From Alphaproteobacteria bacterium (GTDB taxonomy: Bacteria; Pseudomonadota; Alphaproteobacteria; Rhizobiales; Rhizobiaceae): a stretch of DNA of 5,957 nt. A model generated the notes under the pieces. The model had not been told where the DNA came from. It did not search any database and was given only the letters and a program-made list of their open reading frames with translations. The first letter of the stretch is position 1; each line of letters begins with the position of its first letter. A program made the translations under genes and the position numbers. Below are positions 1-5,054 of this stretch, piece after piece. The stretch spans positions 1 to 5,957 of the forward strand of contig JAFKFE010000400.1 of the NCBI GenBank assembly GCA_017308345.1. The letters run 5' to 3'.

Positions 1-1
1 G

Positions 2-136
2 GGTGACACCGGCGCGCGCCACCTGGTCGAGGCCGAGGGGCTAGACGTCATCGATGTCGAGATCGGGCAGGGCGCCTCGATCGATGTCGACACGCGCGAG
101 GCGCTGGAAGGCGCGGGCGGCGTCCTGCAGGATTGA
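2..136 (+). CDS. C-terminal end of a MobA-like nucleotidyltransferase (molybdenum cofactor cytidylyltransferase type), partial
   Basis: Only the last 44 codons are inside the window; the gene starts upstream. The tail begins GDTGARHLVE and contains DVDTREALE shortly before the stop. This GD-x-GAR helix followed by a D-[IV]-DT-x-E-x-L motif is the usual end of MobA-like NTP-transferase domains (NTP_transf_3). In rhizobia such domains are often fused behind a molybdopterin-binding domain or encoded beside xdhC/coxE-type genes. Family members transfer CMP or GMP onto molybdopterin to make the dinucleotide cofactor of xanthine dehydrogenase-type enzymes in the cytoplasm. The family call is from motif memory on a short fragment, and which nucleotide is used cannot be judged here. 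The next gene starts about 21 bases after the stop, so the two are probably co-transcribed. Confidence 0.72.
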   Translation, partial: GDTGARHLVEAEGLDVIDVEIGQGASIDVDTREALEGAGGVLQD

Positions 137-157
137 CAAAGCAGAGCCGAATTTCGC

Positions 158-1057
158 ATGCCTCTCGGCATGTCTTTTCGTTTCCGACTTTTCTTCGCCC
201 TGATCTGCGCGGCGGCGCTTTCCCTCTCGGCCGCCGAGGGGCAGACGCTTTCGCTGAAGCCGTTCAAGGACGACCTCTTCGCCTATCCGGCAGCGCTCTC
301 GACCGGCGACAATGGCGCCTATACCGTCCTCGACTATCATGAGATGCGCGACATCAATCAGCGTGACGAGGTGCCGGAAAAGCGCGTGCGTGCGCAATAT
401 ACCGATCCCGGCGTGCGCAAGGTGCAGCAGGACCTGATGCTGAAGACCGACGCCGGCGACATCCGCCATGTCGCGGTGGGCAGGACGGAAGGTGCTTCCA
501 TCATCGTGCTCTATCTGCACGGGCAGGGCGGCAGCCGCAAGCAGGGCGTCGACGACTTCACCTTCGGCGGCAATTTCAACCGCATCAAGAACCTGATGGC
601 CGCCAATAACGGGCTTTATCTTTCGCCGGATTTTCCCGATTACGGCGACAAGGGCGCGGCTCAGGTCGCGGCACTTATCGATCACTATGCCCAACAATCG
701 CCGGGCGCGAAGATCTTCGTCGCCTGCGGCTCGATGGGCGGCATGATCTGCTGGAAGCTGGCGGATCGAAAGGATACTGGCGGCCGCATCAACGGCCTGC
801 TGCTGCTCGGTTCATTATGGGATGACAGCTTCCTGACCAGCCCCGCCTTCAAGCGTCGCGTGCCGGTGTTCTTCGGGCAGGGCAGCCATGACATTGTCTT
901 CCCGGTGGAGAAGCAGGAAGCTTTCTTCCGCTCGATCCTCGCCAGGAAGTCCTATCCGACACGCTTCGTGCGCTTCGAGACCGGCACGCATGGCACGCCG
1001 ATCCGCATGGTCGACTGGCGCGGCACGTTGAACTGGATGCTGACGAAGGCGCCGTGA
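158..1057 (+). CDS. Secreted alpha/beta-fold hydrolase
   Basis: The 299-residue product has an N-terminal signal peptide: basic MSFRFR followed by a hydrophobic core at about residues 11-25, with likely cleavage near residue 26. It is therefore probably periplasmic. The alpha/beta-hydrolase landmarks are in order: an oxyanion-type LHGQGG at 120-125 after a hydrophobic strand (IIVLY), a nucleophile elbow CGSMGG with Ser192, a candidate acid Asp245 in GQGSHD, and a candidate base His278 in GTHG. The elbow is atypical because Cys190 replaces the first Gly of G-x-S-x-G. The substrate is unknown; esterase, lipase-like or peptidase-like roles are all possible. Start: ATG 158 is the longest, but ATG 170 (MSFRF) gives an equally good signal peptide and neither has a strong Shine-Dalgarno sequence. 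It follows the nucleotidyltransferase by 21 bases, suggesting read-through from that operon. It converges tightly on the DUF1176 gene. Confidence 0.87.
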   Translation: MPLGMSFRFRLFFALICAAALSLSAAEGQTLSLKPFKDDLFAYPAALSTGDNGAYTVLDYHEMRDINQRDEVPEKRVRAQYTDPGVRKVQQDLMLKTDAGDIRHVAVGRTEGASIIVLYLHGQGGSRKQGVDDFTFGGNFNRIKNLMAANNGLYLSPDFPDYGDKGAAQVAALIDHYAQQSPGAKIFVACGSMGGMICWKLADRKDTGGRINGLLLLGSLWDDSFLTSPAFKRRVPVFFGQGSHDIVFPVEKQEAFFRSILARKSYPTRFVRFETGTHGTPIRMVDWRGTLNWMLTKAP

Positions 1058-1076
1058 CCTACAGGAATTACGGCGC
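1049..1076. terminator. Possible bidirectional hairpin between convergent stops
   Basis: GCGCCGT (1049-1055) and ACGGCGC (1070-1076) are perfect 7-base reverse complements with a 14-base loop. They span the stop codons of both convergent genes. There is no U-tract on either side, so it is at best a weak or Rho-assisted terminator. It may also be chance in coding sequence of this composition. Confidence 0.28.
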
Positions 1077-2117
1077 GCTGTTGTAGTCGATGACCGTCTG
1101 CGGATTGATCTCGCCGTCATAGGAGGCATCGACGTCGTACTGGACGAGCGAGAAGTCGCCGTTGCGAAAGAGATAGGTCCCCGATGATGAGGCATCGCCG
1201 ACACCACGCCATTTGTCGGAAGTGGTTATGGTTTTGGTGTTGTCGTCGTAGTCGGAGTTGGTCGCCCAGCCGCTCGTCCGGAAGCCGATGATGTGGATCC
1301 CCTCGACCTTGCCTTCGCTGTTGTTGTTCTCGTAGCGGATGTCGAGGTCCGGCTCGGTGAACTGCAACTGGGTCACGCCGTCGACATCGTTGGCGATGTA
1401 GTAGACCGCCGTCTCGTTATAGGCGGCCATCGAGCAGAAGAAGCGGAACAGCCGCGTCTCGCGCTCCGGGTCGCTGGGCTGGGCGTCCTTGTCCTTGTAG
1501 TGGATGGAATAAGCTTCGGGCTCGCCGATCGGCTTGCCATCCGGATCCTGTTTGTCGCACTGGTCCCCATAGGTGGCGAGGAATGCCTTCTTGGCCTGTT
1601 CCAGCGCCTCGTCCTTCTTTGGCGGTGGCGGACCGTCGCCGCAGCTTGCCGGCACGGCGCTGTCGAAATCCTCGGTCGACGGCTTCAACGCGCCCTTGTC
1701 GATGAAGATCGGCTGGAAGGGCGGCTCCTGGATCTGCGCATTGACCTGGCGGACCGTGTAGCAGCCGGCGAAAACCTTGGCGTCGCCGTTCTTGTCTGTC
1801 GCCTGGATGGCGACCGGGACACTGTGATAGATGCTGCCGGCCGCGCCTTCGTCCGATACGGTGCCTGTCTTGATCTCAACGTTGGCGGTGCCGTCGTAAC
1901 CCTTGACGAAGGCGTTGAAGTCCTTTGCCGGCTTGGTATCGCCGAAATAACCCCATGCCCGGGCGAATTCGTGGCGGTTGATGGCGCTGTAGAGCGAATG
2001 AATGACGGCGTCGGCGCTGGACCTGTCGTCGATATAGGGCGCGTCGGCCGCGAGCGCGGATTGCGTGAAGGCGGCCAGTGAGAAAAAGACAGTCGCTGCG
2101 AAAGTGGCTCTTTTCAT
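1068..2117 (-). CDS. Secreted DUF1176 domain-containing protein
   Basis: The 349-residue product has a clear signal peptide: MKR, a hydrophobic stretch, then ALA at 21-23, with cleavage before ADAP. It should be periplasmic or exported. Residues about 30-145 look like an NTF2/SnoaL-like domain (helix with AVIHSLYSAINRHEFARAW, then GAAGS, VPV and GCY). A proline-rich linker PPPPKK follows at 163-168. Residues about 170-349 match the DUF1176 pattern, including FRFFCSMAAYN near 224-234 and a C-terminal SSGTYLFRNGDFSLV element. Four cysteines (119, 159, 187, 228) could form disulfides. The biochemical function of the family is not established. The start is supported by GGAGGAT just upstream (minus strand, 2121-2127), three bases from the ATG. 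The gene converges on the hydrolase and is divergent from the DUF1993 gene, so it is probably monocistronic. Confidence 0.86.
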   Translation of the reverse strand: MKRATFAATVFFSLAAFTQSALAADAPYIDDRSSADAVIHSLYSAINRHEFARAWGYFGDTKPAKDFNAFVKGYDGTANVEIKTGTVSDEGAAGSIYHSVPVAIQATDKNGDAKVFAGCYTVRQVNAQIQEPPFQPIFIDKGALKPSTEDFDSAVPASCGDGPPPPKKDEALEQAKKAFLATYGDQCDKQDPDGKPIGEPEAYSIHYKDKDAQPSDPERETRLFRFFCSMAAYNETAVYYIANDVDGVTQLQFTEPDLDIRYENNNSEGKVEGIHIIGFRTSGWATNSDYDDNTKTITTSDKWRGVGDASSSGTYLFRNGDFSLVQYDVDASYDGEINPQTVIDYNSAP

Positions 2118-2190
2118 CGAATCCTCCGCTCGGTAACGAAAATACTACCACGGCGATTGCGGCGGCGCGGTGACGCCATGGCTGACGCCG

Positions 2191-2220
2191 CTTGAAGAAT
2201 CGTGGTGGGAGGCGCTAGGT
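2191..2220 (+). promoter_or_regulatory. Possible promoter for the DUF1993 gene
   Basis: CTTGAA (2191-2196) and CTAGGT (2215-2220) are separated by 18 bases. They resemble the rhizobial housekeeping consensus CTTGAC-N17-CTATAT at 5/6 and 4/6 positions. Transcription would start near 2227, about 30 bases before the GTG start. This also argues against the longer frame beginning at GTG 2202. No experimental support. Confidence 0.33.
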
Positions 2221-2246
2221 CACGGCCCGCGGCGCTGGGGCCGCTC

Positions 2247-2253
2247 GGGAGGT
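2247..2253 (+). promoter_or_regulatory. Ribosome binding site deciding the DUF1993 start
   Basis: GGGAGGT lies five bases before the GTG at 2259. It selects this GTG over the upstream in-frame GTG at 2202 and the ATG at 2271, neither of which has a comparable site at proper distance. Confidence 0.75.
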
Positions 2254-2258
2254 TACCG

Positions 2259-2765
2259 GTGACCATTTCCATGTATGACATATCCGTGGGCGTCTTCTCC
2301 GCCCGGCTGAAGGCGCTGGCAAGTGTGCTGACGGCGGCGGAGCAGAATGCCGGGGAGCGCAAGATCGATCCGCAGGTGTTCCTCACCGCGCGGCTGGCGC
2401 CCGACATGTTCGCGCTGGCCAGGCAGGTCCAGATCGCCACCGACCATGCCAAGGGCGCGCCGTCGCGGCTCGCCGGCCGCGAGGTGCCGAAATACGAGGA
2501 CAATGAAGCGAGCTTTGCCGATCTGCAGGCCCGAATCGCCAAGACGCTCGATCATCTGGCGACGTTCACGGCGGCGGATCTGGAGGGATCGGAAGACAGG
2601 ACGGTCGAATTAAGGCTCGGCGGCCGCGAAGCCACGTTGCCAGGCCTGCAGTACCTGCTCAACGTGGCGACGCCGAATTTCTACTTCCACGTCACGACAG
2701 CCTACGACATCCTGCGCCACAACGGCGTGCCGCTCGGCAAGCAGACTTTCCTCGGAAATCGCTGA
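2259..2765 (+). CDS. DUF1993 domain-containing protein (DinB-like fold)
   Basis: The product is 168 residues and spans essentially the whole DUF1993 family length. It begins (V/M)TISMYDISV, the usual family start. It then shows LAPDMFALARQVQ with TDHAKG (residues about 46-66), and near the end NFYFHVTTAYDILRHNG with GVPLGKQTFLG at 156-166. These are the characteristic conserved blocks. The family is predicted to form a DinB-like four-helix bundle. His63, His144 and His154 are candidate metal ligands by analogy; that is inference. No signal peptide is present, so the protein should be cytoplasmic. The biological role is unknown. The frame is open back to 2202, but the start at GTG 2259 is preferred from its Shine-Dalgarno site and family N-terminus. 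A strong hairpin follows 15 bases after the stop, so it is probably a single-gene unit. Confidence 0.9.
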   Translation: MTISMYDISVGVFSARLKALASVLTAAEQNAGERKIDPQVFLTARLAPDMFALARQVQIATDHAKGAPSRLAGREVPKYEDNEASFADLQARIAKTLDHLATFTAADLEGSEDRTVELRLGGREATLPGLQYLLNVATPNFYFHVTTAYDILRHNGVPLGKQTFLGNR

Positions 2766-2780
2766 TTTTTGAATGGCTTG

Positions 2781-2809
2781 GAGGTTTCCCGGCAATCCCG
2801 GGAAACCTC
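2781..2809. terminator. Bidirectional hairpin terminator between the DUF1993 and DUF1127 genes
   Basis: The arms 2781-2792 (GAGGTTTCCCGG) and 2798-2809 (CCGGGAAACCTC) pair perfectly over 12 bp with a five-base loop. It sits 15 bases after the DUF1993 stop and 16 bases beyond the DUF1127 stop on the opposite strand, so it can serve both. The U-tract is short: the final CT of the arm is followed by TTT on the plus strand, and there is no clear run on the minus strand. Confidence 0.65.
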
Positions 2810-2825
2810 TTTGGTGCAGCTCGGT

Positions 2826-2990
2826 TCAGCGGATCGCCATTTCGCGCGCGATGCGCGGAAAATCCGCCGGCTTGATGCCGATGTCGGCGCGGTCGGCATT
2901 GCTCATCGCGTTCAGAAGCGCGAGCGCCGCGCGGTAACGCTGGCGTTCCTGCGGCCGCGGCCGCGCGAACATTTCAGTGAAGAACCCCAT
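2826..2990 (-). CDS. Small DUF1127 domain-containing protein
   Basis: This is a 54-residue basic protein. It starts MGFFTEMFARPRPQ, has the arginine-rich helix ERQRYRAALALLNAMS (residues about 15-30), and then the family signature NADRADIGIKPADFPRIARE (31-50). The [DR]-x-x-L/A-x-DIG[IL]-x-x-x-D-[IF] pattern is typical of DUF1127, an abundant alphaproteobacterial family of roughly 45-80 residues. Some members bind RNA or affect small-RNA turnover, phosphate or carbon metabolism (for example CcaF1 of Rhodobacter); whether this one does is not visible. An in-frame TGA two codons upstream of the ATG fixes the start at 2990 or later. An AGGGG element lies 10 bases before the ATG. It has its own likely promoter and a shared hairpin terminator, so it looks monocistronic. 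Confidence 0.85.
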   Translation of the reverse strand: MGFFTEMFARPRPQERQRYRAALALLNAMSNADRADIGIKPADFPRIAREMAIR

Positions 2991-3027
2991 GACTCAGTTG
3001 CCCCTGTTGGTTCCTCCCGACCGCAAG

Positions 3028-3055
3028 ATATAGGCGATTTGTTAAAATTGTGCAG
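3028..3055 (-). promoter_or_regulatory. Probable promoter of the DUF1127 gene
   Basis: Read on the minus strand, CTGCAC (3055-3050) and CTATAT (3033-3028) are 16 bases apart. CTATAT is an exact match to the rhizobial -10 consensus, while the -35 matches CTTGAC at 4/6. The start of transcription would be near 3021, giving a leader of about 30 bases that contains GGGAGG and AGGGG. Confidence 0.42.
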
Positions 3056-3150
3056 TGCAGCAATTGCATGGCTGCCATGCCGTGCGAATTTTTTCGCGCC
3101 ACAATCGATTTTGCGTGAAACTTTTCGGCAGGCTCAACCGTAAGCACCGT

Positions 3151-3172
3151 GCCGGCACATGGCTGGCTTTTT
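3151..3172 (+). terminator. Weaker terminator-like hairpin upstream of the main one
   Basis: GCCGGC (3151-3156) pairs with GCTGGC (3162-3167), six pairs including one G-U, with a five-base loop and TTTTT directly after (3168-3172). It could be an early termination site or an internal hairpin of the candidate RNA. The overlapping palindrome GTGCCGGCAC (3149-3158) offers an alternative fold. Confidence 0.33.
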
Positions 3173-3189
3173 CCTCGCCACTCCTGGCG

Positions 3190-3253
3190 ATCTTGCCGGA
3201 CTGCCCGAAAAGGCAGTCCGGCTTTTTATTTGATGCCTTCCGGCCGGCAAGAT
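3190..3253. repeat. Inverted repeat flanking the terminator
   Basis: ATCTTGCCGG (3190-3199) and CCGGCAAGAT (3244-3253) are perfect 10-base reverse complements. The left copy overlaps the 5' arm of the terminator stem (3195-3199). In read-through RNA the two could pair instead of the outer part of the terminator. Confidence 0.55.
3195..3231 (+). terminator. Strong intrinsic (Rho-independent) terminator
   Basis: GCCGGACTGCC (3195-3205) and GGCAGTCCGGC (3212-3222) form a perfect 11-bp stem with loop CGAAAA. TTTTTATTT (3223-3231) follows immediately. This is a textbook plus-strand terminator. Confidence 0.9.
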
Positions 3254-3261
3254 ACCTGCAA

Positions 3262-3291
3262 TTGTTAACGTCGCCAGAAGTCATTTTTAAC
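3262..3291 (+). promoter_or_regulatory. Weak possible promoter for the J-domain gene
   Basis: TTGTTA (3262-3267) and TTTAAC (3286-3291) are 18 bases apart, each 4/6 to TTGACA and TATAAT. They lie just after the terminator and ahead of the J-domain gene, where a promoter is needed. Support is position plus weak match only. Confidence 0.25.
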
Positions 3292-3334
3292 GAGGGCGCC
3301 CTATGTTCATGGCATCAACGCATGCCGTCACGAC

Positions 3335-3341
3335 AGGGAGG
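3335..3341 (+). promoter_or_regulatory. Strong Shine-Dalgarno sequence in front of an ATC codon
   Basis: AGGGAGG is the best ribosome binding site near the J-domain gene. Five bases later, in the J-domain frame, is ATC (3347). The first ordinary start codon in that frame is TTG at 3380, which has no such site. A second site, GAGGG (3292-3296), precedes ATG 3303, but that frame ends at a TGA at 3393. Confidence 0.6.
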
Positions 3342-3379
3342 CTGAGATCGGCACCGGGAACAAGCTCGATTTCGCTTCG

Positions 3380-3838
3380 TTGCTCGACGACCTGATCGTC
3401 GCCTCGGAGAAAGGCGAGGAAGAGGGCGCCCGGCCGTCGATTCCCTTCGACTATCTGTCCGTGGCCGATGAACTTCATTCCGGCCGCATCACGGTGGCGG
3501 GTGAGAGCGTCGCCGCCGAATATCGCGAGCAAGGCGCCGATCTCGCGGCCGAGTTCGCCGCGCTTCTCGACCAGGCGAAACTGGCGCTTACGGATGAAGA
3601 ACATCGGCCGGAGGAGAGGCTGCCGCCGATCGATCCCGAGGCGATCGCCGGCGAGCTCGGCCTCGACCGTCCGGCCAAGAACGCCGATTTCGGCCGCATC
3701 CGCCGCAACTTCGCCTTCGCCAATCATCCGGACCGCGTCGCGCCGCATCTGCGCCAGCGCGCCATGATCCGCATGCAGGTGGCCAACATGCTGATCGACG
3801 AGGCCAAGCGGCGCGCTTTGGCGGCCACCCGGCGCTAG
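3380..3838 (+). CDS. J-domain (DnaJ-like) protein, C-terminal HPD
   Basis: From TTG 3380 the product is 152 residues, cytoplasmic and acidic at its N-terminal side. The C-terminal part (about 84-150) is a J domain: ELGLD, a helix FGRIRRNFAFAN, then HPD at 116-118 followed by RVAP, and a helix RQRAMIRMQVANMLIDEAKRR. J domains stimulate the ATPase of Hsp70/DnaK through HPD. Here the domain is at the C-terminus with no Gly/Phe or zinc-finger region, so this is a specialised type III-like co-chaperone rather than DnaJ itself. The N-terminal half is not recognised. The start is doubtful. The frame is open back to 3269, and codons 3347-3379 read IGTGNKLDFAS, joining smoothly to LLDDL. AGGGAGG sits at the right distance from ATC 3347. 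The true start may be ATC 3347 (163 residues), or a frameshift may separate it from ATG 3303. TTG 3380 is given as the conservative canonical choice. Confidence 0.78.
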   Translation: MLDDLIVASEKGEEEGARPSIPFDYLSVADELHSGRITVAGESVAAEYREQGADLAAEFAALLDQAKLALTDEEHRPEERLPPIDPEAIAGELGLDRPAKNADFGRIRRNFAFANHPDRVAPHLRQRAMIRMQVANMLIDEAKRRALAATRR

Positions 3839-3872
3839 CCGCGCGGAGTTCACTTAAAAGTCTGAGACAGTA

Positions 3873-3894
3873 GGGCTTGGAGAAACTCCAGCCT
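3873..3894 (+). terminator. Hairpin after the J-domain gene
   Basis: GGGC-T-TGGAG (3873-3882) pairs with CTCCA-GCCT (3886-3894), nine pairs with one G-U, one bulged T and an AAA loop. It lies 35 bases after the J-domain stop and about 60 bases before the reductase start. Only a broken T stretch (CTTTAT) follows, so termination would be partial. Confidence 0.38.
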
Positions 3895-3955
3895 GTGCTT
3901 TATGCTTGAACTTCCTCCCCGCGCTGCCCGCGCAACCTCCCGCCGGAGACATTCC

Positions 3956-5023
3956 ATGCACAAACGCCGCCTCGGTCGGACCGATCTCCTTGTTTCGCAA
4001 ATCTGTCTCGGCTCGATGACCTGGGGTCAGCAGAACACCGAGGCCGAAGGTCATGCGCAGATGGATCTGGCGTTCTCGCGCGGGGTCAATTTCATCGATA
4101 CGGCCGAGCTTTACCCGATCCCGCCCAAGGCGGAGACGCAAGGGCGCACCGAGAAGACAATCGGCAGCTGGATAAAGGCCAATCGCAACCGCGACAAGGT
4201 CATCCTTGCCTCGAAAGTGGTCGGCCGCACGGCCAACACATGGTTCCGCGGCGGCCGCCCGTCGAAGCTGGTGCGCGCCGACATTTTCGATGCGATCGAG
4301 AAATCGCTGGCCAAGCTCGGCACCGACTATATCGACCTCTACCAGATCCACTGGCCGGACCGGGACATTCCGTGGGGCTCTAACCCGACGCGCGTCGGGG
4401 CGGTGGAGCGTCGCGCGGACGCGGCAGGCGCTTCGGGAGACGAGACGCCGATTGCCGAAACGCTCGGCGTCTTCGAGGAACTGGTGAAGGCGGGCAAAAT
4501 CCGCCATCTCGGTCTCTCGAACGAAAGCTCCTGGGGCGTCATGCGCTTCGTCTTCGAGGCCGAAAAGGGTACGGGTCCGCGCGTCGCCTCACTGCAGAAT
4601 GCCTACAGTCTGGTCAACCGCACGTTCGAGGTGAACCTTGCCGAGGTCTGCGCGCGCGAGGAGATCGCGTTTCTCCCCTATTCGCCGCTCGCGCAGGGCT
4701 ATTTGACCGGGAAGTACGACCATGGCGCGCGGCCGCAGGGATCGCGCTCGCAGCTCTTCAACCGCGGCCAGCGCTACGAGACGCCGAATGCGGCGGAAGT
4801 GCTGCTCGAATACAACGAATTGGCGCGCTCCTTCGGCATGGAGCCGGCGCTCTTCGCCAACGCCTATGTGGCGAGCCGGCCCTTCGTGACCGCGAATATC
4901 GTTGGCGCGACGACCATCGCGCAGCTTGAGATGGCGCTGTCCTCGGCCGGCGTCAACTGGACGGAGGAGATGCAGAAGGCGGTCGACGCCGTACACCAGC
5001 GCGTCGGCAATCCGTGCCCCTGA
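3956..5023 (+). CDS. Tas-like NADP(H)-dependent aldo/keto reductase
   Basis: The product is 355 residues, a full-length aldo/keto reductase resembling E. coli Tas throughout: GRTDLLVSQICLGSMTWG near the start, FIDTAELYP, TDYIDLYQIHWP, GKIRHLGLSNE, QNAYSLVNR, YSPLAQGYLTGKY and a late VGATT block. The catalytic tetrad is intact: Asp48, Tyr53, Lys87 and His132. The late block around 315-320 is in the region that contacts the NADP(H) adenosine phosphate in this fold. The enzyme should reduce carbonyl compounds in the cytoplasm; the physiological substrate is not known. The frame is open back to 3902, but ATG 3956 is chosen because GGAG (3945-3948) lies seven bases upstream and MHKRRLGRTDL is the normal family N-terminus. 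The next gene begins 31 bases after the stop with no terminator between, so the two are likely co-transcribed. Confidence 0.94.
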   Translation: MHKRRLGRTDLLVSQICLGSMTWGQQNTEAEGHAQMDLAFSRGVNFIDTAELYPIPPKAETQGRTEKTIGSWIKANRNRDKVILASKVVGRTANTWFRGGRPSKLVRADIFDAIEKSLAKLGTDYIDLYQIHWPDRDIPWGSNPTRVGAVERRADAAGASGDETPIAETLGVFEELVKAGKIRHLGLSNESSWGVMRFVFEAEKGTGPRVASLQNAYSLVNRTFEVNLAEVCAREEIAFLPYSPLAQGYLTGKYDHGARPQGSRSQLFNRGQRYETPNAAEVLLEYNELARSFGMEPALFANAYVASRPFVTANIVGATTIAQLEMALSSAGVNWTEEMQKAVDAVHQRVGNPCP

Positions 5024-5054
5024 TCGGGAGCCCAGAAACAAAGGTATGGAGACG

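Larger units (their letters stand above)
3151..3231 (+). ncRNA. Candidate small RNA, structured 3' part (5' end not determined)
   Basis: Three consecutive hairpins occur on the plus strand: GCCGGC/GCTGGC (3151-3167) followed by TTTTT; TCGCCA-CTCC-TGGCGA (3175-3190), which displays a CTCC loop; and the terminator 3195-3222 with TTTTTATTT. No plus-strand protein gene feeds this terminator, since the DUF1993 gene ends at 2765 with its own hairpin and the DUF1127 gene is on the other strand. A free-standing small RNA is the simplest explanation. Its 5' end should lie between about 3040 and 3150, but I found no convincing plus-strand promoter. The CTCC loop could pair with Shine-Dalgarno sequences (inference). 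I cannot match it to a named rhizobial sRNA family. Alternatives are a long leader of the J-domain gene with an attenuator, or a simple insulator terminator. Confidence 0.45.
2991..3346. other. Gene-poor, AT-richer regulatory stretch
   Basis: No protein gene is supportable here. It holds the probable minus-strand promoter of the DUF1127 gene (3028-3055), small hairpins GCATGG/CCATGC (3066-3080) and GCGAA/TTCGC (3084-3097), and two plus-strand hairpin/U-tract elements that suggest a small RNA (3151-3231). It ends with a weak possible promoter and leader for the J-domain gene. Reading frames crossing it lack ribosome binding sites and run through the terminator. Confidence 0.7.

Noticed and set aside
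41..697. 218-codon minus-strand open frame at the left end
   Set aside because: It is opposite the nucleotidyltransferase tail and the hydrolase, both of which have family motifs.
1293..2081. 262-codon plus-strand open frame opposite the DUF1176 gene
   Set aside because: The composition is a mirror of the opposite coding strand, it has no ribosome binding site or recognisable domain, and the DUF1176 protein has a signal peptide and family motifs.
2202..2258. Upstream extension of the DUF1993 protein from GTG 2202
   Set aside because: The GGGAGGT site is placed for GTG 2259, the family starts at that point, and the extension overlaps a probable promoter.
2769..3143. 124-codon plus-strand open frame
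   Set aside because: It runs through the 2781-2809 hairpin and antisense to the DUF1127 gene; no ribosome binding site or domain.
3042..3345. Open frames crossing the terminator region on both strands (3055-3345 plus, 3042-3284 minus)
   Set aside because: Both read through a perfect intrinsic terminator stem, lack start signals and have unrecognisable products.
3860..3868. Short palindrome GTCTGAGAC upstream of the reductase
   Set aside because: Too short to call an operator without comparison to other promoters.
3902..3955. Upstream extension of the aldo/keto reductase
   Set aside because: The added residues are not family-like, and ATG 3956 has a well-spaced GGAG and the standard N-terminus.
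3287..4507. Long minus-strand open frames (3287-3853 and 3854-4507)
   Set aside because: They are antisense to the J-domain and reductase genes, have no domain signature and no supporting start signals.
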